Positions 1 to 17,835 of a DNA stretch of 64,000 nt are shown here, in pieces. Source of the stretch: Plantago elongata. Its lineage: Eukaryota > Streptophyta > Magnoliopsida > Lamiales > Plantaginaceae. Where the stretch lies: the NCBI GenBank assembly GCA_036897095.1, contig JAYMSP010000006.1:1-64000 (forward strand), written 5' to 3'. Positions within the stretch are counted from its first letter, which is position 1. Each line of letters begins with the position of its first letter. A program made the translations under genes and the position numbers. The notes beneath the pieces were generated by a model that did not search any database, was not told the DNA's origin, and saw only the letters and a list, made by a program, of their open reading frames with translations.

Positions 1-914
1 GAACGGTGGTACGATCAGATCCTCTAAGGATCATTTCGGAACCCGGGGTCCCAGTGATGGAGATGGAATTTCCATCTTTGGATCACAAGATATTTGGATT
101 GATCATGTCTCCATGAAGAAATGTGCAGATGGGCTTATTGATGCTATTATGGGATCGACAGGAATCACTGTCTCGAACGCACACTTCACTGACCACGATC
201 ATGTATTAAAACAAATTTATATTTAATTCATCAATTTGCATACACCATATAAAACTTGCATTGAATTTTTTTTTTTTACATATAGGCCCTTCTCTTTGGA
301 GCAAATGACGGACACACTCAAGACACTAAAATGCAAATCACAGTTGCATTCAACCATTTCGGTAAAAGGATGATTCAGAGAATGCCAAGGTTGCGATCAG
401 GTTACGCCCATGTCGTGAACAACGATTACACCCACTGGGAAATGTATGCTATTGGTGGTAGCCATAACCCTACAATTATTAGCCAAGGCAACCGCTTCGT
501 CGCGCCACCCCATTTGCCCTTCGCTAAACAGGTACCATTTTTCCGGAAATTTCACCAATCCACACACTTGGTAAATGAAAAAGTACCAACATATAGTATG
601 CCCTGGCATAATTCTAACCATCTAAAATATGTGTGATTTATTTATTTATATTAATAATTTTTTCGATATATAATATGATATTGTAGGTGACAAAGAGGAC
701 TGGCGCTTCAGAGTCGGAGTGGAAGCAGTGGACATGGAGATCCGAGGGGGATTCTTTCTTCAATGGTGCATATTTTGTTCAGTCCGGAGATCCAAGCTGG
801 TTGAGTAAGAATTCTGACTCGGACGATCGGGTAAGGCCGGCTTCTGCAAAAAATGTTAGACAGATGACCCAATTTGCAGGTGCACTTACTTGCAAGGTTG
901 GATCGCCCTGCTAG
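1..914 (+). CDS. Pectate lyase, PL1 family (3' part; tandem copy 1)
   Basis: Partial gene entering from the left edge. Exons visible: 1-202, 286-531 and 687-914, stop TAG at 912-914, all with GT-AG introns. The product cleaves de-esterified homogalacturonan by Ca2+-dependent beta-elimination in the cell wall. Visible family signatures are the Ca2+-site block [19 protein letters not shown], then CADGLID, and the catalytic-Arg block [20 protein letters not shown]. The tail ends in LTCKVGSPC. Positions 1-914 match 7085-7999 almost base for base, introns included, so this is a recent tandem duplicate of the next gene. The start, signal peptide and N-terminal domain lie outside the window. Nothing in the visible part is broken. 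Family call is certain; tissue of expression is unknown, though the family includes pollen/pistil LAT59-like and Amb a 1-like members. Confidence 0.95.
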
Positions 915-2140
915 AAATTAGACAATCATGCACAATGTCAAAGGAAGGGTTGAAGACAGAACCTACATAAGATATATTTACTTTATTGTAATCCAAATAT
1001 ATTTCTACTTGCGAGTTGATGAATATACAACAATTATTTTACTACATAAAAAATCTATATTTATCTAGATAACTTATCTAAACATAAATTTATTTATATT
1101 ATTATAAAATTAGTCTAAAATCATTAATAAAATGTATATGTGATTAACGGAATGAATATGTTGTAATATAATAGAAAAATCCCATTTAACATAAACGCTT
1201 TAATTAACAATATCGATGATTTTTCTTCATAATATAGTTTAAAATTTAGATAAAGTATCTAGACATCGTTTCTTATGAGACAAGATATAGTACTGGAACA
1301 TTTAAAACATTTCACCATGAATACAAGAAATTTAGAAAGTTATCATATTATTAATGTACATAGAACGTGAGAACACAATAAATGTGATATTGTGGTAATT
1401 ACTTGCAACGATAATGATTGTCCTTTTTTTTTGAGTTGATTTAGGATTTGGGTTAGTGCGAATTGATTTGTTTTAATTGAATTGAAGCAGATGGGGAGGG
1501 AAGATTTATTATCCTTGTTTTTAAAAGATGAATCAATTTGGTTGAGGTTGAATTAGAGCTACTAGGAATTTAACTGTAAAAGAAAATTTTCATCTAAGTC
1601 TGGAAAGTTTCAAAGTTGTACATAAAAAGATTTATTTGCATAATTAGTATACAATAATAGACAATTTACATGAGACAAAAATCAACAATTTACACTCAAA
1701 ACCGAACAATTAGTATACAATATTACGGGGCTCTCACAAAAATATGGACTCTCGCAAGTGTTTGTATTGAGAAGACACATTGATTTTTTTAGAGAACAAT
1801 TAATTTTACACTATAACCTTTTGGGCCAATTTGAATTTACACCAAAACCTTATCTTTCCTTTGAGTCGACAGTAAAACCTTTGTCAAAATTGTGACCTAC
1901 CACAAAGGTTTAACTGCCGTTAAGTCACGTTAGTCATATTTTCATATTATACTAAAACCTTTGCAAAAATATTGCACTCGCTACTAAAACATTTACAAAA
2001 ACTTGTCTCGCTATCGAAACCTTTTCCTATAAATAATGTTGTTCATAACTATAGTTCAATTTGTATAATATTGTGAATGGTTATTTTCGCGGTGACGAAG
2101 GTCTTTTTTGGTTAGTTATACTTTAGGTTGAAAAAGGATT

Positions 2141-2335
2141 GAGGTAATGGATGAATCTTTTCCCTTTCTATTTGGCCATCTAAATATTTTTCATTTGTTA
2201 CATATATGTAAGTAAGCTTGTGCACGTACATGGGTTTGAGGTAATGGTTAAGCCTTTTCTTTCTATTTGAGCATCTAAATTTTTTCCTGTCTGTTACATA
2301 CATATAATTAAGCAAGTATAATAACGATCATGTTT
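2141..2335. repeat. Two-copy direct repeat, ~97-bp period
   Basis: The phrase gaggtaatgg recurs at 2141 and 2238, followed in both copies by a CTTTCTATTTG-GCATCTAAAT-like stretch and a TGTTACATA stretch. Copies are diverged by substitutions and small indels. No coding potential. Confidence 0.6.
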
Positions 2336-3820
2336 TTCATAAATGATCAATGCTCAATTGTGCAGCTAATAAGTCCAAATTAAAGTTCAGATACATTTTA
2401 TGATATTTTTTTATTGAAAAATAAAAAGTGTTTTTGACAAATATAAAATAAATTGTAATTCAAAGTCCAAATCACGATACAATAACTAATCAAAACTATC
2501 ATGTCACAAATAATTGTCTTACTTTATGTGCTTCGTATATATCATCAAGAGTCATCGTAATAACATTTTCAAAACTACTACTACAACATTGAAAAAAATT
2601 AAGATTCGGGTGAGATAAAATCAGAAACGATATAGATTAAAAAAAATCAGAAATGAGATAGAAAATCAGACGACACATATAAACAAATGAAAACTGAATA
2701 GAACCCTTAATTTGTTTGAGAGGCTTTGAGTATTGTGTTGCCGCAGTTGATTCCAGTGTTGACTCTGAGATGAAGGCAGGTCTGAGGATGGATATACGAT
2801 TTGGAAGATATCTCGGGAGGTGATGAGAGGTTGTAGGGGATGAGGTGATGAGAGTTCACATGGGACTCTGTAAACACCGACAACACGTGCACGCGCAGCA
2901 CTTCACGCGTCATGATTTTGGTTATATCTATTATAATAGTACTAATTAAATACTTAAAAGTAGTTATTAGTCCCAAAATAGATGGTTGATATTTTCTCAA
3001 CAAAATACTCACCCCACTGTTCACTCATTAAACCGTGTACAATAATAGTGCTTAATTTTTCTAAATTTAGAAAATTAATTCTTATTATTACACTCTAAAA
3101 TTTAACTTTGATGTTTTTAAATTTTTATCAATATAAATGAAGAATTCCATACCATCATGAAATTTAGATAAACTTGATAATTTACCTTATTTATTCATTT
3201 TGTAACATAATAATTTACGTGCACGCAGGTACCGCGTGTCAGGGATAACTAATACTACCTTTAATACACACACATATATATACAGTAATATCAATTGTAG
3301 GGTTTCGTTTTACACAAAATATTGGAAGAGACCTGTATAAATGAAAGATATGAGAGACGGATTGATTTTTTTAGTTATAAATATAATATTTCAAACTATA
3401 TCAATATTATTTTATGAGTAAGGATATCATGTCATTTTTTACGTAGATTTATATGAATGATGTTTCTAGTAAAAATCTAAAATGTTTTGAATGTTGATTG
3501 TGATTGTGGGGCTCCTTAGTGTCTCTATAAAATTGATCTTTGAGAATACTTGGCTATGTTCTATGTTGGGTAATTGTATATCGACATCCTATATATAGGA
3601 TAGTGCATTGAAGATGGTTGCCTGGAAGTCTGGAACACATCACACGAACAAAATAATGTCTATACTGATGAGCAAAAGCTTGATCTATTTTAAGATTTTA
3701 TTTGTCCCATCTAATACACAAGCTTTGATTAACAAATAGCTAATCTCTTAAGATAGAATTAATATTAATAATGAATTAAAGTTCTAGCCCAACTCTATAT
3801 CCGATGAATTACTATAAAAA

Positions 3821-5051
3821 TGTAAGAACTGAAAAATATCCATGTAAAATCCCGAAAATAATTTTAGAGTATCCATTTGAATTTATAATGAAGGGATTGA
3901 ATTATTTAGACGTGAATTGAATTTTAGATAACTAATTTTTGGATCGATAAATTGAAGTAGGCTACAATGATTTAATCGAATTTGGATTATAGAGAGGGCC
4001 CAGTTGTTAAGCCCAATTTTATCGACAAGGCTTAACTCATAAACCCTAAGCAATTGCCTAACCTAATCTTCTTCTTCGTCCTCAATCCACCACTAACTCC
4101 GCCCCTTTACTCCTCTCACCACCATTACAACGACCTGATCATCCTCTTCCCTTCCCTTCCGTTGTGATTGAAATCGAGTTATGTGTATGCTATGGATGCG
4201 AAACATAAACATGAGAGTTGGAGGTCGAATTCGCGAAGTTCTTGGGTCGATTGGTGTTGTTTTGGACGGTTTCTGGATCGATTTGGATGGAGGAACTTGA
4301 CAAGAATCATATGATATTACCTTTGCTTGGATTTTGGTGGAGTTTTGTTGGAGTTGTGAAGTTTCAGAATACGCAGGGACTAGTTTGAAATATTGCAGAA
4401 AACTAAGGGACCGGACCTTGAGAATTTGAAGAGGGTCAGGGGCTGTTTTGTTATTTCATTGAACAAACAGCGTGTTCATTGTTTAAGTAAATGACTGGTC
4501 AACATTTTATTAAAGTTAATTGTGGCCGAGTGGGAGAGAGTTTGAGCTTTCTGCAGGAGGTCCAAGTTTCGACATCAAGAGTCATCAAGCTTTAATTCTT
4601 ATTATTTTCAGCCCTTTTCATGCCCAAAAAATAACCATATTGCCCCGTTATAGTAGCATATATTTATGCACTTACGTCATTTTTAAACCTATTTTTCTAG
4701 CTCTATAAATTATTGTTTTACCCTTACACCCCCATTTCAGATATTTAGTAAGTGATTCGGATGGAGTTACTTGGAGTTGAGACGGTAGACGGATGTTGGA
4801 TTATGTGAGACTGGTAGTAGTTGTTGCGTACTCTCAGATCTGTATTGTATAGGATAATTTTTACTGTTGAGATTGTCATATATTGAGGAATTGTAATTGA
4901 TGTAATTACTGTAAGGATTTAGATGCTCTGTTTTTACCACTCTGAAGTTTTATTACGTATTTGAGGATTAAATGAAGGCTTCGTCTTGGCGTGAGCCATC
5001 TCACGATAGAGGACCGGTCACGCTAAAGTAATTTGGTTTTGGAGCATGGCA
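3821..5051. mobile_element. Probable relict or solo LTR, Ty3/gypsy-type (fossil)
   Basis: About 1.2 kb beginning TGTAAGAACTG and ending GGAGCATGGCA, so with the TG...CA termini of an LTR. The last 60 bp (CCGGTCACGC followed by TTTTGG and a CA end) resemble the 3' ends of many dicot Ty3/gypsy LTRs as I remember them. No internal coding region is next to it and I found no matching target-site duplication, so it is an old, decayed fossil. A tRNA-like stretch with A- and B-box-like phrases lies at about 4523-4576. Family and ends are inference. Confidence 0.4.
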
Positions 5052-5656
5052 ATCCAAGTATTAAAATGACAACTCTATTTGATACTTCATTGTCTTGTAT
5101 TAAGATTAGAAAGTTTAATGAAAATTCACATTAACATTCGTCAAACTTAACAAGTTACTCATAACTTAAATTTTAAACGAGATTTTATCTTGAACCTCCT
5201 CTACAATTCTCACAAAAATGAATCTGGAGTATGAATATCCAATAGAGGTGTGGAATTATTGGTGAATAAACGAAGAGACGCAATTATTCACTAACAATTT
5301 TCTACGACTGAACGTGTATTTACCGGTATCGTTCCCAAATCTTCGTGAAAAGGTATATGGCTCAATTGAATAGACACCATCCTTAACCAACACGTCGTTC
5401 TACACCTCACCCAGTATCAACAATTTTGCTAACATTTCATTCCACAACCTTGATTTGTTTCTTGAGGTTGCAAGTTCAACCTCTTATTTAACGTTTTTTT
5501 ATTTATATATTTATATTTATTTTATCAAATTTATTACAATTTCATTACGAATACTGTTGCAAGTTCAAACCTCTTCTTTTATTTCACACCTTTCTATCGA
5601 TATATTTATAATTATTATATTAAAATTTATCGCAACTTCATTACGGATATATTCGT

Positions 5657-5702
<46 letters not shown>
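5657..5702. repeat. (TAA)n microsatellite
   Basis: An uninterrupted run of about 15 TAA units seen directly. Likely polymorphic. Confidence 0.95.
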
Positions 5703-6194
5703 TCTTTGTGCATTAATTTCTCTTTTCTTATCAATCTAAATTGAGTAATTAAATGCATTAATACTTTCATAAAAAATTCAACATTATCTTCATTTAAAAA
5801 TATATTAATTTTGATTGAGTTCTATTAATTTTAGATCAGGGATGCTTAATTAATTTTAATTTTGTATACTGTAAATCAATTCAGTTCAGTTATGTTCTAT
5901 TCAGAGAAAGAAAACATAATATTACTCTTCATTTGCGCTTTGTAAAATTGTATATCTATTTGTTTTAATACTAGGTTTTTGATATTTTTATGTGAATTAG
6001 AGGAATACACTCAATTTCTTGTTATATTGTTGTTTGTATTGCTATAATTATTATACTACTAAATATAAGGCAGAGCATTTTACCTTGCAATATGCATGTT
6101 TGTGGTTATTGATGATTTAGCTTGAGAATGAACGAGAGGAAGTAAATGTTTCCCCGTGATCTTCGAGTATATATGTCCTCCATGGGATTTTGCT

Positions 6195-6200
6195 TATATA
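6195..6200 (+). promoter_or_regulatory. TATA box of pectate lyase copy 2
   Basis: TATATA about 120 bp upstream of the chosen ATG at 6319, in a tract with no competing gene. Spacing fits a 5'UTR of roughly 90 bases. Inferred from position and motif only. Confidence 0.5.
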
Positions 6201-6318
6201 TTGAACATTCTCCTACTCAAAAAGTAGGCATTGGGTTCCATTAATCCTAATAAAAACTCAAAGCTTCTCACTTATATGCAAGAATAAACAGTTGGAAAAT
6301 ATATTCCAACCAAGCAAG

Positions 6319-7999
6319 ATGGAAGGAGCCGGGAAGTACTCGATGGTCATTTTGGTGATCGCTTTTGCTTCTGTTCTTCCTCGCCTGAGTGTTGCTGATG
6401 AAATTGATCCCGTATGGAGAATGAGAGCCGCCATAGCGCGGAACAATACAGATCAATCCTATGAGAAAAATCCGGCAAAAGTTGTCGCACACTTGAACAT
6501 GAACGTGCATAGGTAAGAGTTAAATTGCGTTCACACTAACGAAATCCTAGTTATCTAAAAATTCAAATTTGTAGAGCGGTTGTATGAATTACTTTGTCAT
6601 TATGCAGGACTCTGGCAGAAGTCCTAGACACTGAGGCACTATTGAATAGCACAAGGAGAGGACTTTCAGGAACTAAGTACACGGGCCCATGTGTGGCCAC
6701 CAACCCTATAGATAAGTGTTGGAGATGCCAACCCGATTGGGAGAAGAACAGGCAAAAATTGGCAGACTGCGGACTGGGATTCGGCTACAAGGCCAAGGGT
6801 GGAAAGGGCGGCCCAATCTACGTCGTGACCAGTTCAGAAGACAACGACGTAGTGAACCCCAAGGCTGGAACACTTCGCTTTGCTTGCCTCCAGCCTGGAC
6901 CGTTGTGGATCACATTTGCTAGGGACATGACCATAACACTCGAACAAGAGTTGATCATGACAGGCGACAAGACTATTGACGCCCGTGGAGCCAAAGTCAC
7001 CATTGCACAAGGAGCTGGCCTTATGCTCCAGTATATAAAGAATGTGATCATTCACGGCTTACGTTTCAGAAACATTGTTGCGAAGAACGGTGGTACGATC
7101 AGATCCTCTAAGGATCATTTCGGAACCCGGGGTCCCAGTGATGGAGATGGAATTTCCATCTTTGGATCACAAGATATTTGGATTGATCATGTCTCCATGA
7201 AGAAATGCGCAGATGGGCTTATTGATGCTATTATGGGATCGACAGGAATCACTATCTCGAACGCACACTTCACTGACCATGATCATGTATTAAAACAAAT
7301 TTATATGTATTTCATCAATTTGCATACACCATATAAAACTTGCATTGAATTATTTTTTTTATATATATAGGCCCTTCTCTTTGGAGCAAATGACGGACAC
7401 ACTCAAGACACTAAAATGCAAGTCACAGTTGCATTCAACCATTTCGGGAAAAGGATGATTCAGAGAATGCCAAGGTTGCGATCGGGTTACGCCCATGTCG
7501 TGAACAACGATTACACCCATTGGGAAATGTATGCTATCGGTGGTAGCCATAACCCTACAATTATTAGCCAGGGCAATCGCTTCATCGCCCCACCCCATTT
7601 GCCCTTTGCTAAACAGGTACATTTTATTTTTGGAAATTCCATCAATCTACACACTTTGTAAATGAAAAGTAACACATAGTATACCCTGACATAATATTAA
7701 CCATCGATATAAAAATGTGTGTAACCCATTCATTTATATTAATTTTTTCGATATATCATATAAAATTGTAGGTCACAAAAAGAACTGATGCTTCGGAGTC
7801 AGAATGGAAGTCGTGGACATGGAGATCCGAGGGAGATTCTTTCTTCAATGGTGCATATTTTGTTCAGTCTGGAGATCCAAACTGGTTGAGTAAGAATTCT
7901 GACTCGGACGATCGGGTAAGGCCGGCTTCTGCAAAAAATGTTAGACAGATGACCCAATTCGCAGGTGCACTTACTTGCAAGGTTGGATCGCCCTGCTAG
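6319..7999 (+). CDS. Pectate lyase, PL1 family (complete; tandem copy 2)
   Basis: Four exons: 6319-6512, 6608-7286, 7371-7616, 7772-7999, all GT-AG, total 1347 bp closing exactly in frame to give 448 residues. The start is the first ATG after the TATA box. Residues 1-25 form a signal peptide (hydrophobic [12 protein letters not shown], likely cut after LSVA), so the enzyme is secreted. Next comes the plant pectate-lyase N-terminal region (about 26-80), then the parallel beta-helix PL1 domain with the Ca2+-binding [10 protein letters not shown] and WIDHVS blocks and the catalytic [15 protein letters not shown] block. It eliminates pectate chains in the wall, in growth, pollen or organ separation. 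It differs from copy 1 by a few residues, for example RTD versus RTG and PNWL versus PSWL. Length is normal for the family. Confidence 0.97.
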
Positions 8000-10900
8000 A
8001 AATGAGATAACCATGTACATGTCAAAAGAAGGAAGAAGACGGAACCTACATCAAATATATACTTTATCGCAATCCAAATGTAATTCTACTTATGAGTTAA
8101 TGAATATACGAGAAGTTATCTTGCAACATAAAAGAAACTTTTAAGCTGTTCACAAACTTCACATACAACAACATTCACTAGTGGAGTCTATAAACCTGAC
8201 TGGCACTATGAAATTTCACTCTTAACTATAGTAAGCAAATCATCAAACTCAATGTGTAACACGGGAACAACTAGCGTTTAATGTTGCAAACTGAAACTGG
8301 CTTCGCCTTGTCATAACACACGTTAACAATATGATCATTCGCCAAAATGTTACGCGATTTGATCCCCTACACGTACAGGGTAAACGTTGAAAAGAATCAC
8401 GCCATCGTTCAGCTAAATGTTGCAGACATTGACATTCAGTTCATAATATCCGGACTAATTGGAAAGCATATTCTGCGATCTGTACATTCTGGAACTTAGA
8501 GATAAAATCTTGTAATAGCATTCCCTCGCTGGACTCTCAATTTTGAATTGCAGTCAAGCACTGGGAGTTAGGGTGGTCCTCAATGTCCTCATAGACAACC
8601 TCTTTCGCCTCCTGGTCTGATTTTTCGTACACTTTATTGGACGTCATTTTATACTACTTTCCAAGAGATTTTTTTCATAAAATAATAATACAAGATTACT
8701 TTTGTTTATAACTGAGTGGCATGAAATGTAATTTTGAGTTATTGTTTGAATATTCTAATGTTAAAATTTAAAAAAAAATTTGATACAAATGAAAACAAAA
8801 AATTTTAATCAGGACAAAAAAAATAATAAAATGAAAAGATTAGAACGGAACGGAGGAAGTTGAACGTTCCAATAACAGATCTGGGAATGTAATGTTAAAA
8901 GTTCAGTGAAATATGTCGACATAATACTCCACAGTATTTCGTCATTTTGAACATGCTCAATCCTTTTATGTATTGTGTGAAATCTTCCTTTTATGTCAGT
9001 CCGTATCGTTTTCCATTTGTTGGATTGTCAGTGTTCTTATGCTAGTTTATTATACTTAACTTGACTATACTGAAAGAGTTCCCCACTTAAATTCTTATTT
9101 TTTCCTCAGACGCGAACTTTTGCAAGAGATTGCGGGATTGACATGAGATGTGCAACAATATGATTGTTATATTCACTCTCTATTGGTAAATATATGACGT
9201 TTGTAGTTAAATATAATCTTGACTCGATATCATAATTTACATGCAATCAACTCAGTCGAATAGTGGCAATCATATTTTAGAGGCGAATTGTACATTTAAA
9301 AAGTTTAAATTCAACTTTATTTAAGTGAACTCAACTACGTACCTTACCATTTAAACTAACGTAAGAATTTTTCATATTATTTAATTATTTTTATGCACAA
9401 TCAAGAATTTTATGACGATCTCAATGCAGGTGTCAAGTGCCTAACCAGATGATTAAGAAAATACTACTGGGATTAGTTTATGGATTTTATTCAATCGTAC
9501 TGATTACTGAAGACAGGAACAAAAGCAGAAACGAACAAGAGTGGATTGATTTATCATTTATGGTCTTACATGAATGTCTGAATGTCACGTGTTAGGCTAA
9601 TTTTAATTAGTTAATAATAATCCAAAATTTATTTGGCGGATTATACACTTCTGCCAGAATATGCTCCGTTCAGCTAGCAAAGCTTAAAAAGAAAGCTGGA
9701 GACCTGGAGTAGATAAATCCAGGTTAAAGTTGTAAAGGTGATTATCTGAATTCTGAATAACTTTTCAAGCCAAACCACTTCCACGTTCACGTGATAAACT
9801 ATCTGTGAGTTAAAAAAGAAAAAGGGAAAAAAAAGTGACAATATGTTAGTCCGATTGAGAGTTTATAGTTTAGTTTGACATAAAATTGTAAGTGAATTAT
9901 CTTAATTTAAATTAAATTTTTATTTAACTTTTATACAAAAATGTTAGTTCGATGGTACAATCCGTTTGAAATTCCGATATAAAAAGTTGAGTACTTTTTA
10001 GTAGTAATGAATAACATATAGATCTTAATCAATAAAAGGTGAATGAGATTTTAGAATAATGCATGATGTATTTTGCTTGTAGAATAGTATTTGAAATTGT
10101 ATATCTGTATAAATTAAGAGTACAATGTCCTAAATTATATAAATTAAATATGTAAAATTTAATAGTGATACTATTAATGTAAAACAAACAAGCTAATCAT
10201 GCATTTAACTAGATCGAATAAAGTAATGATTTAAGTGTCCGTAAAAGTGGAGTTTTTATTTTGTCCAGTGACGTTCGACTGGTAAAGGTGAAAAAAGCAA
10301 GCACTTTCCTCCTCCCACAGAAGTTTATCTTGGACCACGCTACTTTAGTAACACTTTAGTTTAGTGGGATTTTGTGGTTTTGTGGCATGATTCAGATCCA
10401 CGCGAGTTACACATATGAACAGTGAGCCATCCACACGATTTCATTTACTCACCACACTTCAACATCAAAAGTGCTACTACAATTTAAACACTACAAACAG
10501 AGTGTTGTACAGATTCATAGGATGCAGGAATGTATGGGTCGTGTACTTGTGTACAATTTAGGAGTGGGGGTGAGAAGCTTACACATGATAAACCTAAACA
10601 TGTCCACCTTTGTTCGACATTATTTATGGCTCACTTCAGAGCAATGAAAAATATAATGAATGCAATTGAACTGGTTTATCATGTAATTTTAGATGCAGCT
10701 ATTATGGCGAATCAACTTTTTACAGGAGAACCTATCCACAAGATGCAAATCGAAAATAAATCAACATCACATATAACATATTTAGTCATAAAATCACATG
10801 TTTAGTACACTTCTAAATCAAGTATATGAAATACCACGATGTATGAAGTTTGAATTAGAAATTCGACAAAATTATTTCACCGTTATAATCAAAAAAATGC

Positions 10901-11530
10901 TTTCTATAATCACATAGTCAAGTTGTTAGTCGATGATCCAAGTACGAAACATAATCAATAACGTCGAGCTTCACTCACTCGGATCAAATTCAACTCAAGT
11001 TTGGGACAGAAATGAAAGGAAGGAGTCATTTTTTTAACACATAAAAGTCTTAACAAGTTTTGCATCGTGACACTTATAGAATTTTGTGCTATGAGCTGAC
11101 CCTTGATGATCCCAGTTATCCGGCATTACACAAATTGAGATATAATTGTTTAATAGAACAGAGTCCGAACTCAACTTGATTTCCATATCAAACAGGTGGA
11201 ACCAAATGCTCAGCCGAAAAGTTGTACCAAATTTCTAGTTTAGGAACTGAGACAAAATGTGTAATTATGACAAGTGGCAATCACGTATTCTGGGCAGATA
11301 CAACATTTGAACTTAGTTAAGGACAAAATATCCATTGACTATCATGACTCTAAAATGATGACATGCATGAGGAATTGAGGATAATCTGAAGATAAAATTA
11401 TACAGTAGTACTAAAAATGGAACTCAACTACACAAATCTTTTCATTGTTCCACGTAATCATAGATAATGATAGGGATAGGTTATTCTGAAATTAATTGGA
11501 TTCTTTGACATGACAGAATTTTTCTTGTAC
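8000..11530. other. Intergenic region between pectate lyase and ABCC gene
   Basis: Mostly AT-rich with no gene I can support. 8000-8130 is the duplicated 3' flank of the pectate lyase. 8130-8645 is more complex than its surroundings and contains a 37-codon minus-strand frame with coding-like composition (8532-8645). 8648-8863 may be a decayed Stowaway-like MITE. An open frame at 10530-10805 has no recognisable motif and is probably chance. Confidence 0.5.
8648..8863. mobile_element. Possible decayed Stowaway-like MITE
   Basis: The right end reads GGAACGGAGGAAGT, close to the ACGGAGGGAGT end common to plant Stowaway MITEs. The left side (about 8648) shows only a weak counterpart and no clean terminal inverted repeat or TA duplication. 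A remnant at best. Confidence 0.3.
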
Positions 11531-11538
11531 TATAAATA
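11531..11538 (+). promoter_or_regulatory. TATA box of the ABCC transporter gene
   Basis: TATAAATA lies about 150 bp upstream of a splice donor (AG|GTAATG at 11688) that pairs with an acceptor at 11878, so it fits the promoter of a leader exon. Transcription start is expected near 11560. Confidence 0.55.
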
Positions 11539-11582
11539 GTGATCCTAATCAAGAATGAAGTGAAGTAGCAGTAATACACACC

Positions 11583-11666
11583 ATGAATAAAGCAGAGATT
11601 CCACTCCACTATCCCACCAACCTTCGAAACCCATGTGCATTTTTCACATTCAGATCCAATCTGTAA
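11583..11666 (+). other. Upstream ORF in ABCC 5' leader (27 codons)
   Basis: First ATG downstream of the TATA box. It opens a 27-codon frame (starting MNKAEIPLHY) that stops at 11664-11666, before the inferred leader intron 11688-11878. It would be translated ahead of the main ORF and could damp its translation. No family recognised; may be incidental. Confidence 0.35.
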
Positions 11667-11927
11667 AAATTAAACTTCACCCTAGTAGGTAATGTCTTGC
11701 TTTATTTAAAACCTTTTTGTCACTTCATAACTAATCCACTTAATTGCAGCTATTAAACTTTGGTGTTTTGTCATTGTATTTTGGCCCATACTGTTTGCAT
11801 AGCAGGATATTTGGTGAAGGCTTAGTTGAGGTTATAATTCTTTAATAAATGTATAAACAGCTGTTCTTAATGTTCCAGGTTTTGGATAAAACTGGCCTTG
11901 TTTCTTGAGTTTCTTGTCAGATTATAC

Positions 11928-17334
<5,407 letters not shown>

Positions 17335-17582
17335 CTGGAGAGTGAAGTTTAGTGCTTAACTAAATCTGACAATAACAAGTCAGAAATATGAGGAGAAAGA
17401 AGGCTTCTCAAGTGCTACTCACGGTCAAGCCTAAAATCTGAATTAGATTTCTGAGGTAGAATAGCTATTGTGTGAATCTTGATTAGCCCATACATATATG
17501 TACAGTTCTCACCAGGAATCAGTTAGGCATATAATAGTATCAGTGTTCATTATGCAATTCCCAGTTACTTATCTTACCAGCT

Positions 17583-17835
17583 TGTAAATGAAGATGCATA
17601 TGAGAATAACCGATAACATTTCAACAAGCATATCAAGCTCAAATCAACTATGTAAATGAAGTTGCATACGAGAATAGCTGATAGCATTTTCAACAAGCAC
17701 ATCAGGCTCAACTATGTAAATGAAGATATATGCGAGAATCGCTGATACTAATTCGACAGGCATATCAGGCTCAACTATGTGAATGAAGATGCATACAATA
17801 ATTGCTGATGCTATTTTAACAAGCACATTGTAGTG
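17583..17835. repeat. Minisatellite, 4 copies of a 63-68-bp unit
   Basis: The phrase TGTAAATGAAG (TGTGAATGAAG in the last copy) recurs at 17583, 17651, 17715 and 17778, each followed by a GCTGATA-like and then an ACAAGCA-CATCA-like stretch. Units differ by substitutions and small indels. Three periods are near 63-66 bp, so the minus strand stays open for 69 codons, probably by chance. Confidence 0.85.

Larger units (their letters stand above)
915..6180. other. Spacer between the pectate lyase copies
   Basis: No convincing gene. For about 130 bp after the stop the sequence still resembles the 3' flank of copy 2. Positions 1805-2035 hold a degenerate series of units around the phrase taaaacctttg. 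2141-2335 is a two-copy direct repeat (about 97-bp period). 3821-5051 is a probable relict LTR and 5657-5702 a (TAA)n microsatellite, both listed separately. The short open frames here lack family motifs and look random. Confidence 0.6.

Noticed and set aside
5455-5661. 68-codon frame with repeated YIYIYF-like segments
   Set aside because: Arises from T/A-rich low-complexity DNA beside the (TAA)n tract.
10530-10805. 91-codon open frame on +
   Set aside because: No start context, no recognisable motif, AT-rich codons and no splice partners; probably chance.
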